Assembly: GCA_022410635.1 (NCBI GenBank)
Contig: JAJVDF010000261.1
Span: forward strand, 600,227 to 664,226
Source of the DNA: Tretioscincus oriximinensis
Lineage: Eukaryota > Chordata > Lepidosauria > Squamata > Gymnophthalmidae
Length of the DNA: 64,000 nucleotides
Reading direction: 5' to 3'
The position numbers and the translations under genes were made by a program. Of the stretch, positions 10,326 through 21,775 are shown piece by piece. The notes under the pieces are model-generated. The model had not been told where the DNA came from and made no database searches. It saw only the letters and a program-made list of their open reading frames with translations. Each line of letters begins with the position of its first letter. The first letter of the stretch is position 1.

Positions 10326-10455
10326 GAGAGCCAGTTTTGTGTAGTGGTTAGAGTGTTGGACCCGTACCTAGTAGTTTCCTGGTTCGATTCCCCACTCCTC
10401 CATGAGTGCCAGCTGGTTGACCTTGAAGTCAGGAAGGAGCAAGGGGAAAGTATGG
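10326..10455 (+). mobile_element. Sauria-type tRNA-derived SINE, 5' part
   Basis: It starts 'gagagccagttttgtgtagt', the usual 5' end of squamate Sauria SINEs. A pol III A-box-like 'tagtggttaga' lies at 10342-10352 and a B-box 'ggttcgattcc' at 10381-10391, followed by 'ccactcctccatgagtgcca'. After about 10455 similarity is lost and no LINE-type tail is visible, so the copy is 3'-truncated or badly decayed. The internal promoter boxes are well kept. Confidence 0.8.
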
Positions 10456-11447
10456 CTGTCCTCAGCATCATGATGTTTTTCAGGGAGTTTGGAGTCCTTG
10501 GTATGTGCTGGAAATCTCATCATTCCCGCATCTAGTGAATATTGCTAAATTTTCACCAATATACATTCAGTTATTTAATATTATTTAAATAAAACAATTT
10601 AAAATTGTTTAATTATTGTTTAATAGCAATTATTGTTTATCTTAATGTTTATCTTAAATTGGTTTATTAAAATTGTTGGTTGGCAGAATTAAAATGTATT
10701 ATGAGATCATTGGTGAGGACTACCATGACCTTTGAAATTTTAGTGGCCTAGGGGCTTCCATGGGTTGATCCAGTTGTGAAGAAAAACAAGTACTGTAACT
10801 GTAGACTTTGTCTGGTTTTTTTTTTTTTTGCACTCTAGTGAATAGTCACAGGCAGAGAATTGAAAAGCAAGTTGTTACAACTCTTGCCATTCATACATGA
10901 TGGAGAATCACATTGTTCATGGGGACAAACCTCTACATGTCAGGGAACTTCTGACTGTCAAGATAAAAACAAGTAGGGTGAAAGATTTCACACAGGACGG
11001 TCTCTCTGCCAGAAATTAAATGGACANAAATCAGATCTTTGAAATGAACACATACAAAAACCTGTTGTGGAACACTTCAGCTTCCCAGGAAATTCTGTTT
11101 CAGATCTCAAAACAGCAGTCCTTAAATACAGGAAGATTTGAAAGCAGTAGAATTATAATACACCCACGAATTCCATCCTGTTGACAACAGACTTAATAGA
11201 GAAAGTGGTTTTCTGGTGCACTACACATATTATCACACATCTCCTGAGGGCACTTCTCTGCACTTTTCTGCATATATTTAATTGCAACACTTTTTACTTA
11301 GCTGCACATCTTAGAAGGATTAGGTACTGTACTTGAGCTGATTAATCATCTTCCTTTACATTTCTGCTGTTATTTCCAGCACTCATTGCTACATATGGTC
11401 TGTCCCTAGGCAATTGTTCCCTAGCATCTGAAGTAGCAGGCATCTAT

Positions 11448-11590
11448 AAAAGCTCATACTGCCTACCTTTTTCTTGTTTGTCTTTAAAGTGCTATGAGAC
11501 CCTCTTGCTGCATCTACAGTACTGAGATTTATATACCTTTATATACCTTTAGATCTGGGCAGAAAAATACATGTGTCTCCTTGAATCTTG
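11448..11590. repeat. Old relative of the fold-back family
   Basis: The sequence 'aaagctcatactgcctacc' followed by 'tttttcttgtttgtcttt' and 'aaagtgctatgagaccctct' parallels the right arm of the fold-back elements ('gaaagcttatgc...cccactttt...agttagtctcaaagtgct'). It is diverged, has a single arm and no target duplication that I can see. Similar single arms occur at 30.6, 38.3 and 43.6 kb. Confidence 0.5.
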
Positions 11591-11871
11591 AAGATTAGGG
11601 TTCCACATTAAACACATACTAATGCCCAAATGGTTTGCATGATAATGAGCAATAAAATGGCCTACAAGATCAAAGTCTCAAACAAGTTTGAACTGTACTT
11701 TCCTTTTTTCCTTGTACCTTTCTTCATCCTCAACTTGCCAACTTTAATTCTTTCCAGTTCCCATAATCAACTGTACTTGAAGCTGATAAGACTTTTTAGG
11801 TCAATGAGGCAAGATTTCTCTGATATAGATTACTTTGGCTTGTTAACAAATGGGATAAGATCTCATTCTAT

Positions 11872-11940
11872 CATTTTCAGAGAAATAGCCATGTTAGTCT
11901 AGTAGAAAGTCCAGCAAAGGGGTTAGGAGCACTTAAAATT
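11872..11940. mobile_element. Truncated fold-back element, outer arm only
   Basis: The terminal 'tttcagagaaatagccatg' and the next ~45 bases match copy A at 9.0 kb closely, then stop at 'gagcacttaaaatt'. A 9-bp direct repeat 'tcattctat' lies on each side (11863-11871 and 11941-11949), consistent with a target duplication and a heavily truncated insertion. Confidence 0.65.
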
Positions 11941-12441
11941 TCATTCTATTGTTTCAGTTTGCTTTACCTGTGCAACTTAATGTTATGTTTCTGAATAATT
12001 AATTAGTTATGTGTATGCGTGTGTGTTTTAAACCATTTGAATATCTATGTACAAACTAAGATTTGCAAACGTTGTAACTTGATTCCAAAAAGAACTACAT
12101 GTTGAACATATTGTAGCTGATAGTGTGTGGAATTGCTAAGGTCAATTATTCAGTGTCCTACCTCAGCTCTAAATAGTGTAGCCATTATATCTATATAGGA
12201 GGAAATGGTTCTAGGGATAAGAAGACGAATGGGGAGAGGCCTATATTGTTTTTCGATATGATGAGTTATTTCCAAATTCTCCCAAACTGAAACTATTAGG
12301 AAGGCTATTGGGGATGATCAAGAGGAGGAGAGAAAGAAAAGCAAGTTGGTTATTATACACTGTTTTTTCTCAATTTAGAGAAAGTATGTGGGACTGAGAA
12401 GAGACATTGCCACAAGACATTGAAGAAAGTCCCAACCTAGT

Positions 12442-12558
12442 ATGGAAATTAATCTAATAACAATCAATGTAAATGGATTAAACTCTGAAACAAAAAGATT
12501 TAAATTATGTATATTGTTAAAAGACCATAAGATAAACATAGCATGTATTCAACAATAA
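12442..12558 (+). pseudogene. L1 ORF2 start (endonuclease N-terminus) fragment
   Basis: An ATG opens a 38-codon frame ending in TAA. It contains 'LITINVNGLNS', then 'KRFKL...LLKDHKINIACIQQ'. This matches the N-terminal strand of the L1 ORF2 endonuclease, whose conserved Asn sits in the 'NVNGLN' block. The family continues with a catalytic 'ETH' that is absent here because the similarity ends at the stop. It is an isolated 5' piece of ORF2, an unusual survivor given that L1 copies are usually 5'-truncated. Confidence 0.7.
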
Positions 12559-12559
12559 A

Positions 12560-13628
12560 AATAGAATTAATGTATTAAAAGCAACAGTGCCCGAAAGTAG
12601 GGAAGGCAGTTTACTTGAATTTTTTATGTATTTTTATACTGTGCTGTATGATGTTTAATTATTATTGCACATTGCAGTGCATGGGGGAAAAGAACAGCAT
12701 ATTTCTGGATAAACTGTGGATGCCTTGGGAACTTAAATGGTACTAGAAGCGGGGGGCTAGAATTTCCTGCCAAATCCTCGAATGGAATAATAGCACATGG
12801 GTCTTTTCAGACCTTCTGGGAAGAGTTCAGAGTGACATAATTCTTCTATGCCTGTTCTACAGCTACTGTTCAAGAAGTCTCAACCCTTTAATGAAGCTGC
12901 TGCTTTGAGCCTCAATATATCAGTGAACAACTGGTACTGGTTTTGAATCAGTAGAAGCAATGGGCTTGAGCATTCTGGCATCCCATGGAACTGTCTGTTG
13001 TTTTTGATGTAAACTTGGTGTTATAAAAGAAGGAGGAAGACTATTGGGAATAGATGGGATTTCCCACAATAATTTACATCACGTTTCACATTTTCTGACC
13101 TTGGAAAGAAAGAATCTAAATTCTACCTCTAGCACTAGAATTACCATTCTGGTTTTTGGCTTCTTCCTGGAAAGGTTCCAAACTTTGTATGAGAAATGTC
13201 ATGGTCTTCCTTTTCTATTCAGTCACAATCAACCTTTCGTAGTCTGTTGCCTTCCGCAAAGTGGAGTCATAAAAAAGAACATTGGATCTCTGCCATATGG
13301 TAAGAGCTAGTTATTCTTTGAGCTAGCTATTCTGAGACAAAACATGGGGAGATCGAAAAAGATTTTTGTTTTCTCATCATCCCCTTCCTCCAGGTAAAAA
13401 TTCTAGGGAGAGAAGAAAACAACTGATAGACTTTGCATATGGTCGTTCTACAATGTTCTTTTATTAAACATTTCAGGATACAATAGGTTATGTGACTTAA
13501 TCATACGTGTATAATGTGCATTAATAAATAATTACATTTGTATATTTACAGTAATCAAATATTTTAAAAGCTTATAAACGTGTTTCTTATACTAAATTTA
13601 TTTTATTTATTTTTAAAATCTAATCTTC
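12560..13628. other. Gene-free, repeat-poor stretch
   Basis: An 88-codon frame at 13044-13310 (plus) has no recognisable domain and is probably chance. No repeats were recognised. Confidence 0.45.
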
Positions 13629-13629
13629 T

Positions 13630-14050
13630 TTCCCTGGCAGGATAAAAATTAGAGGGAGGTAAAAATCAAAGGCCTGAATAAAGAAGTACATTTTAACCAT
13701 ATAACCAAATCTGCAGTATATACAGGGTGCTTCAAAAAAGTATACACACTTTGAACTTTAAATTTCAGGATTTCCCGCTCTATGAGGCTAATTTGAACAA
13801 TATTAAATTTGTTATTACGTTTTATTTACATTAGACTTTAAGCTTTCTAATTTCCTGAAATTTAACTTTGTAGAACAGTAGAACAGTAAATAAATTTTCT
13901 ATGGAAGTTCACAGTGTGTATACATTTTGAAGCACCCTGTAGTATAGCTGTTTATTGAATCTCCAGCAGGAGGGTGTTCCAGAACCTGGGGCCACCACCA
14001 AACATATCCTTCTATATGTCCTTACCCCATGCACATCTGAGTAAATAAGG
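13630..14050 (+). mobile_element. LINE 3' UTR fragment split by a mariner-type MITE
   Basis: Before the MITE the sequence reads 'aaaggcctgaataaagaagt' and 'cattttaaccatataacc'. After it come 'agggtgttccagaacctggg' and 'gccaccaccaaacatatcct'. Together they match the 3' UTR family also found at 8.94-9.48 kb and, in inverse orientation, at 59.1-59.46 kb ('attccaaagacgaggggcaa' is the matching block there). Confidence 0.6.
13723..13939. mobile_element. Mariner-type MITE (217 bp) with TA duplication
   Basis: The termini are 'cagggtgcttcaaaa' and its inverse 'ttttgaagcaccctg', flanked by TA (13721-13722, 13940-13941). The inverted repeat extends about 33 bp with a few mismatches ('tatacacact' facing 'agtgtgtata'). 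A second inner pair, 'aaatttcagga' facing 'tcctgaaattt', follows. Length, TA target and absence of an open frame fit a non-autonomous Tc1/mariner element. Confidence 0.85.
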
Positions 14051-14509
14051 GTGCAGCTACATGATGATTACTTACCGCTTCCTTATCACAATGTTACTCT
14101 TCCTTCTATTCAGGCCATATGGGCCAACTGGAGGATTTGGTAGTGTTTGCTGTGTGTCAGTAATGAAAGGATGAGATTCAGCAATTTCCTGATTGCTGGT
14201 ATTTTCCAACATGCTAGCAAAATGCCCTCTTATTCCCCTTCTAAGTCTCCATGTACGTCATATCTAGCAAAGAAAACAGCAAGAAAATTCTCATTCACTT
14301 CCTCCTAAACCCCACTGAGCATGCTTAGCATTACAAAATTATAGAGTTCAGTAGCTAGGATGTAGCTCATCTCGGTTCTATTAAAGGTTTCTTTGCCTTT
14401 GTTTGCAATGGAGGAAGGTTAAGTGTGGTGTGACTAGCCAACAATTTCTTACACAACATAATGCAATTGCTGTTTTTTCCCCTTTGCTTGTCTGCAACCT
14501 AAATTCTTT

Positions 14510-14780
14510 AGGTGATGTTTTGCAAAATTGCCATGCCTAAAGCTGCAGAGGTGAGAAGTTTTCTTGTGTAATGGGATTATGCCAGGAAGAATCACTGATT
14601 GAGCATGCTCAGTATTTACTTCCTGGTTAGCTAACTTGCTGATTCTACGTGCATGTACAGGTACGCGTGTTGACTGACGCAAAAGAATGAGGGTATGNAT
14701 GCATGGACCCACGATTGGGTTATTCCTGATTTTAACACCATTACGCTTTTTAACATGTTGTGTGAAGGGGACCATAAACA
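14510..14780. repeat. Second copy of the GCATGCTCAGTATTT repeat
   Basis: This copy shares the block order of the 4.96-5.45 kb repeat: 'attgccatgcc', 'ttcttgtgtaatgggattat', 'gccaggaa', then 'gagcatgctcagtatttact' and 'tcctggttagct'. The last motif is present once only. One N lies at 14698. The repeat class is unknown. Confidence 0.55.
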
Positions 14781-14789
14781 TTTTAATAA

Positions 14790-15685
14790 TCTATTCTAGA
14801 TATAATAGAAATAAATTTTAAATCATTTATCACTAGCACTATTTTTTAAACAAATAAAATAAAACCCTAGTCCTACAGACTTGAGAAGAATGTAGAATCT
14901 TTTTGCAGTATTGGCTGATTTTATCTTTTCCACATATCTGGCTAAGCAGGACATTTATGTTTCATAAAAAGACAAATTCAGAAGGGATTTCAGGAAGAGA
15001 TCTCTGCATCATACTCACCTGGAAAATGTCTGTGTTAAGCTCATCTCCACTGAACGCCACTCATCATCTTGCTGACATTCAACCCAAACACGTGCCTTCA
15101 ATAATTCCTGCTTCCTGATCAGTCATTTTGCACCTGGCATTTGACTTTTGCAGGTCAGGAATAGATATATAACTTCATTTTCCCATATGCTGTAGTCCAC
15201 CCCTTCCTGCACAATTCACTCAGCTTGTATCATTTAATAGAAACAATAGCTTGACTTATTTAAAAAAGTTTTAACTCTTCAGGCTGATCACTGAATAATA
15301 AAGGGGTGGGGTGGGGGAACCATCCTCTATCAAGGTGAAGTGGACATCCACGAATGAAATAATATAATTGTTCATATAAATGTGAATTGGTAAATATCGC
15401 AAAACATTTGGAAATAACTCCTCTGTCAAGCTGCATCAGATGAAGCTTGTTCTTCTCTTCTTTGATCCAGTATATCTACATAGTCCACAAGGCCCAAAGT
15501 ATAAAAAAGTTGTTCCTCTGAATTGATCATTTGAAGTAATGGTCAGGCCAGATGAGTGTGGTTTTATTTGTAAATAACTCAGCAAATATATAGCAGTGGC
15601 CAAATTGAAAAACCACATTCTCAGCATTATAGGTGTACTGCTGAGTGTCACCTACTCTACCTGCTCCAAACAGGTAAACCATTAT
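14790..15685. other. Gene-free, repeat-poor stretch
   Basis: No recognisable coding or repeat. A 71-codon minus frame (15436-15651) has no known motif. Confidence 0.45.
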
Positions 15686-15689
15686 GTTC

Positions 15690-15833
15690 AGCCACAGAAG
15701 ATGTGAGTTCTCCTTCCATGGAAGTCTTCAGAGACTGGACAGCCATTTGTTTGGGATGGTTTAATGTATTCTGAATTGAGTAAGGGGTTGAATCTGGTGA
15801 CCCTGGAAGTCCCAACTCTATAACCTGAATCAC
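15690..15833 (+). mobile_element. CR1 3' end, plus strand
   Basis: The blocks 'ctccttccatggaagtcttc', 'gactggacagccatttgttt', 'gggatggttta' and 'ctggtgaccctggaagtccc' followed by 'aactctat' are the inverse of the CR1 ends at 25.3 and 36.1 kb. The terminal 'gattctat' repeats are lost. It is short, 5'-truncated and non-coding. Confidence 0.7.
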
Positions 15834-15943
15834 ACTTAGTCTTATTCTGTTGCCAGAAAGTGGTCTAAGGGACATACCATTTCAGGTAAGCACGGTTCAT
15901 GACGGGTTTTAGACCATCTTCTGGTACAGAATAAGGCCAAGTG
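15834..15943. repeat. Imperfect hairpin, possible MITE
   Basis: 'cttattctgt..ccagaaagtggtctaa' (15841-15868) faces 'ttagaccatcttctgg..acagaataag' (15909-15935) with one-base offsets and a ~40-base loop. It abuts the CR1 end. No flanking duplication was recognised. Confidence 0.45.
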
Positions 15944-16132
15944 AGTATCAGGCCAGAATAAGTTCAAGTGCAAATCAACTGTATGAGTCTATGAATTTCA
16001 ATGTATGATTTGTCCCAGTGTCACTCTAGCTATCATATTTCCAACTTCATTACCCAGAATTTCTTGGAGAATGAAGACGCAGAATAGATTCTCAGTAGGG
16101 TTTCCAGATGACCAATTACATTAATATCAGAT

Positions 16133-16200
16133 ATGTGTGTGTGTGTGTGTGGAGGATGTGTCTGGGGTGTGTGTGTGTGTGGAGGATGTGTGTGTGTGCA
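16133..16200. repeat. (TG)n microsatellite with GGAGGATGTG interruptions
   Basis: Alternating TG runs are broken twice by 'ggaggatgtg', giving a short higher-order duplication. Simple sequence only. Confidence 0.85.
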
Positions 16201-16652
16201 TAAACAAAGTCACCACCAGTAGCCCAGATAAGGCACGTAGTTGTTTGATAATCTGGAAACCTTTTTCTGCCCATGTAGGAGTGATATTGTCTATGGCCTA
16301 ACCACCAGAGATGACCATGCTGCAACTAGCACTTGGGTATTTATGCCTGCAAAATTGCTGGGAAAGCTCTCAAATTAATTACCACTTGGAATTCTGCAGA
16401 ATCCATCAGGTAAATGATTTTAATGGACTCAGGAGTTTCTAGAAGATTGGAGTTACTGTACTGCATGTATAAATACTCTTTTTATTCTTTTCTAACTGTC
16501 GTGGAATCCAACACCTACAAATTCCATCTACATTTGACTTGGGAAAAGTGCAGTTAGTTTAAGCCATTATCAGCGCTTTGGGCAATTTCAAAACTTGGCT
16601 GCTGTATGCCATGCGATTGGTGGAATGCTGAAAGAAATGCATGTAAAGCTAC

Positions 16653-16890
16653 ATTATTAGCAAACTTTTAAAGTTTATGTGAGAAAGGTAAGAATAAAAG
16701 GCAAGAAGAATTCATACATTCAGTAAAAAATGTCTTTAATCACCCTTGTCACACACACACACACACACACGTGTGTGTGTGTGTGTGTGTGTGACAAGGG
16801 TGATTAAAGACATTTTTTACTGAATGTATGAATTCTTCTTGCCTTTTATTCTTACCTTTCTCACATAAACTTTAAAAGTTTGCTAATAAT
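16653..16890. repeat. Perfect 238-bp palindrome centred on (CA)n/(TG)n
   Basis: The left arm begins 'attattagcaaacttttaaa' at 16653 and the right arm ends with its exact reverse complement at 16890. I see no mismatch across the ~97 non-repetitive bases of each arm. The centre is 'c(ac)10' followed by '(gt)11g', so the only asymmetry is one dinucleotide. Complementarity ends abruptly outside. It is either a recent inverted duplication primed from the CA tract or a fold-back assembly artefact. Confidence 0.9.
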
Positions 16891-17985
16891 ATATATATGC
16901 TTTATTCTTTTGTGCATGAAAATATAGATTAACTTGTTCCAACAGCACATGAGCAATCTGCCAAATGATAATTAGGCAGTTAATTAGGGAGCATGAGGGG
17001 AAATGATTCTTCATTCTATAAGAATTGCTATTTGCTCTTTCACTGATGGATGGTATCTTTAGAAATTTGTTGTACCAGATCTGCCAGGTTGTAAGGGAGG
17101 ATAGATTTCTTATGATTATGTATATCTACCAAGAAGTGTCTTTCTGATTTATGTGACAGATTGGTTTATTTCCAAGAATTTCCATTATACATCAAACTAA
17201 CTTCCTTCTCTTGACCAAGATCAATGCTGTTACAAGAATCACTTCCGTTCAAATCTGTGATGTTACTTTGAATGAACCTTTTGTAAAATATGTGTATGAA
17301 AAACTGTCATCAAAGGTGAAATACAGAGACAAAATGCTCAAAAGATCAGAGAGGTTACAGCACAGAAAGATACTAGTGCTGTCAGCTATCTTTTATCTCT
17401 AGGATCATAACTGGCATATTCTTGAAAAATATATAGGAAACTTTTATGCATCTCTATTGTGCTTAATCAGATCCTCAGAGCAGCTGATCTTCATTGGAAA
17501 GAATGGAACTGATTTCAAGGTGCCTTTGCCTGAGTAACAGATATGGGCTGTATCCACACAGTACCTGTTTATTCTGGAACTTCCTGTTAATTTAGTTTAT
17601 TGGGTTTTCCAGTTTTAGTGCAGTTGGTTCATACCTTTACAGTATATTTTGTCAGCTTCTTAAAAGTGAGATTTTCCTATCATGTGAAACACATTCTGGG
17701 AGCCATTTTGTTTGCTGTTTGTTGTCGATAACAGTTTCCTTTGACCCTCAACCTCACAGTTTCTCATCAAAACTATACACACATCAAAGCCTTCACCCAA
17801 TAATCTTTTNATGGTGATGATGATATGGTCACAACACTAAGACATAATATCTTTCACCATTTATTGAGAATATAACACCATGCTTGGATACCACAAGACA
17901 TATTTCAAAATCATAATATTCCTGTAATTTGACGCATTTCTACTTTCATTAGCAAGTAATGCATCATTAAGTGGAATAAAATAGG
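16891..17985. other. Gene-free stretch
   Basis: No convincing gene. A 63-codon plus frame (17211-17402) has no known motif. One N lies at 17810. Confidence 0.45.
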
Positions 17986-17989
17986 CCAT

Positions 17990-18660
17990 GGCTGATATGC
18001 AAGGAGAGTGAGGCGCAGCATCTCGGATGACAAATTTGCCACTGATTGCCACAAGTGGCACCACAGACATTTCACCCATGAAGGCGGATCAGTTAACACG
18101 AATGGGTGAGCACTGTCCAGCCACGCTGCAGACAGTTACGCTTGGGACTTAGTCCAGCCACACTGTAGACCATCACCCTGTATGCTTACCTGTACCCCTG
18201 TCCAGCCATGCTGAAGATGGCCACCAGAGGATTAAGGAGGTGGGGTGGAGCTATCAGGGCAGCGACCCATGTGGAACCCCCTCCCTGACTCAAAGTCACA
18301 TTCGTCTTCCAACCCCTCCCTAGGGAACGCTCCATGACCTTGAACCCCTCATGGGGGTCCTCAATAACTATGGGATAGTTAGGGGATATCTGCCACATGG
18401 CTAGTAGCCATTCCTATTGGCCATCCAAGATGTGCACCCACCTCCCAGCCATGACAGAAGGGAAGGGAGAGTGGGGGAACTTGCTTCTCTCGAGTAGCAA
18501 CAGCAGTGCGGCAATGCCTCACCCCCTGCACTGCCGGGCATGGACAGCTGGTGTCCTTGGGGTGACAGGTACCTGGAAGTCACCCTGACNTGCTGTGGAT
18601 CACTGAGGGACCATTTGTCTCCCTAGCAATTCTCACCAGCCTCAGGGCTGGGTGAGTCTT
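17990..18660. other. GC- and CpG-richer patch with short repeats
   Basis: This patch is clearly richer in G+C and CpG than its surroundings. It contains three imperfect copies of 'gtccagccacgctgcagac' (18115, 18152, 18200). Minus-strand frames of 70 and 72 codons (18398-18186, 18079-17861) look protein-like in composition, but I recognise no domain. It could be an eroding mobile element of unknown class or a host regulatory or exonic remnant. Confidence 0.4.
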
Positions 18661-19099
18661 TTATAGTGATTTGACAGAAAACCAATTAACTGGGTAATNA
18701 TTTTTAGAACTAGCAATCTGTTGATTTATATAACAAGCAGGTGAGGCAATTGCAACAGAAATTCAACTTTCAAGCTGGTTATTGAACCTGTCTGGATGCA
18801 GCCATAAAAGCATATTCTTCTGGAGGGCTTTTCTAAGGCACTTGGTAAGTCATTTGGAAAGAGGGATATGTTTGTTATGCCTTTATCTATTTCAATGAAG
18901 CAGATTTGGTTGCTACAAAGTGACATGACACCTAAGTATGTATTTATGTATTTATTTATATTCCTTCCTTAGCCAGTCGATTCCACGGCATGTCCTCCTT
19001 CAAAAGACAAAACATAAAAGGAATCTAAATATCCAGGTACCCCTAGTTATATAATATAGGGTCCTTCAAACCTTCAAGGAGAGACTGTTTCGAAGTCTA

Positions 19100-20035
19100 A
19101 CATTGCACCTTTGAAAGATTGGTTAGGTTTATAGTAACAGCTATGTGGAAGACTCGAACACACGTGCTAAGCGTTTTCCAGCAGTTCACCCTCAATAAAT
19201 GCTGTTTTCCTGGAATAAACTATTGCTGGAATATTCAGACATCGTTCCGGTGGACACTGTACTCTCGCATGTGTATGGATGTACACAAATTAGATGCGAG
19301 ATGTTAAAACAAGCAAGAATGCAGCAATTGTTTCTATTGGCTTTTGCGAGTAAAAAAAAAATTGTCAGACTGCACTGCCATGAGATCAATGAGCAATATT
19401 ACGGTACTGAGTCACTGATCACAGAATATACAGGTTTGTTGTGTACAGACACGCGATTGCTATATTCCAGAATATAGCTTTGTAGCAGTTTTTAGGTCGT
19501 AGTGTGCACACAGCTATATTGTCAAAAGCATTTACATATTCCTGCATTTGATTGGGTGGGTGAGCGAATTCATTTGGTAATGTAGTGAATAATTTAGCTT
19601 TTAGGAGAAAATGAGTATATTTGTGTTACAATATTCTGGAGTCGGTGTATGCGGCAGTGTGCAATGGACCTGGTTTCCAGATGTGCTTAAGAGTCTTTAC
19701 TTTTAATTTGAAGGTTATAAGTTCCTTTTGCAGTGCATTGAAAAGAATATGCCTTGCAGATGTATTAATAGGGGAGTGATTTTTCTTGCTATTGTTTGCA
19801 TTTAGTATTGTTGAAATATTACAGAGGACTTCAATGAAACTAATTTCTATACAGTATACATTGAAACTAAAAATGTATGCAGATGTCACTTATTTACCCT
19901 TCAGTAGTTGAATGTTCGGGGGTAAAGCAGACCAGTCAGTTCTTTATTCTGGTGTATCGATGTATAGTGCAGTAAGTGGAACAAGTCTACATAAAAGGAA
20001 ATAATATCGAGGACGAGGAATACCAGAATGAATTA
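19100..20035. other. CpG-retaining AT-rich patch
   Basis: About 20 CpG dinucleotides occur in ~940 bp, against roughly 6 in a comparable sampled stretch at 60 kb, although G+C is not high. A 92-codon plus frame (19199-19477) and an 87-codon minus frame (19889-19626) lie inside but carry no recognised motif. A young insertion or an unmethylated regulatory stretch are both possible. Confidence 0.35.
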
Positions 20036-20039
20036 AAAT

Positions 20040-21545
20040 ATAAAAATCATTTTTTAAAAGTTATTGTGTTAAATATTTAGATTTTACATTAATGTAGTAT
20101 AAAAACTAAATTGTTAGGGCCCTCTTCTCCTCTCTCCCCATTTATTTTCACAGTTAGTTGGCAGGGTGATTGAAAGATGGGAAAGGTTAGTGGCAATTGG
20201 ACAATCAAAAGGTCTTGCCCCTGTGCCTATGGTACAATACCTCAGGGGAATTTTCCAGCTGCTGATAATGTCTATGATGTCTTAGTGAGTTTATTCCACC
20301 TCAACAGCAGTATGTGCATCAGTAACATTCTGCCTTAATAGATAGGTAATGGATGAATACATAGGTAGTTGGGTAGGCAGGTAGATGATAGATAATAGGC
20401 AAGCGAATAGGCAGACAGATGTAATTGAAATATGCAAAAATATTGACATATGGCAAGAAGAAAACACTACTGTTCTTGTCCCTGTGATTTAAGAAGACAG
20501 CAAAGCAAGTACGTAGTACTCTTCATAAAGCAGAAGTCTGATATCTGTATGCCATGTTTTGCATACAGTGTGTTTTCCAGATGTGATGCTGATATCTAGA
20601 ATGTATGTATGCTTCTAACATACTGTATCCCAGTGGCAGTGAGGCCCCGAAATATGGGAATAGGAATGCAGTGTACTTATTAGCAGTCTGCAATTCACAC
20701 ACTGTTAGTAATGTTTACAGTGGGATATTGAGTACAGAGGGGTCAGATAATTAACCAGATTCATAGACAAAGCTCTGCACCCAGGACAGATGTATCTGTT
20801 TATTGAACATTTTTTAGCTAAATTTGGCCACCCTGCAGGTCTATGTGGATACCATGATCTTCCAGTATACCAAATGTGTGATGAAGAAGAAGGATTGTAT
20901 AGACCCTGCTCTTTCATGGTGCACTCACGATTTCATGGCTTTTTTGATAAACAAAAAATACAAATATTTGCTATGAGTTCAGAAACAGTGCTAATTATTG
21001 TATTTAATGATTCATTAAGCAGTTAGAGCAGAATGATTGGGCAAATAAAGGAGAAAGCAAATTACATTATTCTTTTAAATAATTATTGTGTATTTAACTG
21101 TATACTGAAATGCAATTGTACTTCAATAAACATCTACAGTATGTCAGGAGGAGCATAAAGGAGTTTCCAATTACAATACAATAACAGGAGGAGTTTATTA
21201 ACAAACACAATAATTGTTAACATTTCAATTCCATAATTGCTATTTTGTTTGTTTTCATTTCTCTTTGTTAAATAGAAATCCAGGAAACACAGCACTATGA
21301 AAAATGGGAAATATTAGAAACATAGCTTAAGCTACCAATGCTTGATTTTCTTTCTTTTGTGTTCTTTCTTTTGTGTTCAAGCATAGGGAAACATGTAGTT
21401 TGTGGTCACTCACTTCTGATTCCTGCTCCATAAAGAAGCATTTGGTCCATATGGGCCAAATGGACAGAGCTCCTCTAGGCCAAGTAGCTAAGAGCTTGAA
21501 TTTATGCTCTCATTTTATTTCATATATATTTCCATTCAGGCTTGA
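20040..21545. other. Gene-free stretch
   Basis: Unique AT-rich DNA. Degenerate GATA/GGTA-type simple sequence lies at 20338-20420. A 78-codon plus frame (20790-21026) and an overlapping antisense frame have no known domain. Confidence 0.45.
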
Positions 21546-21548
21546 CTA

Positions 21549-21775
21549 CATAAGAACATAAAAGGACCCTTGTTGAATCAGGCAACAGCCCATCTTGTCC
21601 ATCATTCTGTCTCACACAGTGGCCACCCAATTGCACTTGGTGGTCTGAACCAGAAGAAGGCAAAATCTTCACCTGTTCTCGACTCCATGCAAATGATATT
21701 TCAGGAATACTGCCTGTTGCTCCATCCCATAGACAATCACTCTAGTACTTGCTTCCATGAACTTGTGTAAACCTC
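21549..21775 (-). mobile_element. CR1/L2-like LINE 3' end
   Basis: It starts 'cataagaacataaaagga', then 'tctgtctcacacagtggcca', 'ctgcctgttgctccatccca' and 'catgaacttgtgtaaacctc', in the same order as at 0.25 and 8.2 kb. 5'-truncated at about 225 bp; no coding remains. Confidence 0.8.

Noticed and set aside
16750..16793. CRISPR-like or Z-DNA functional element at the CA/TG centre
   Set aside because: There is no repeat-spacer pattern and the genome is vertebrate. Alternating CA/TG alone does not show a function.
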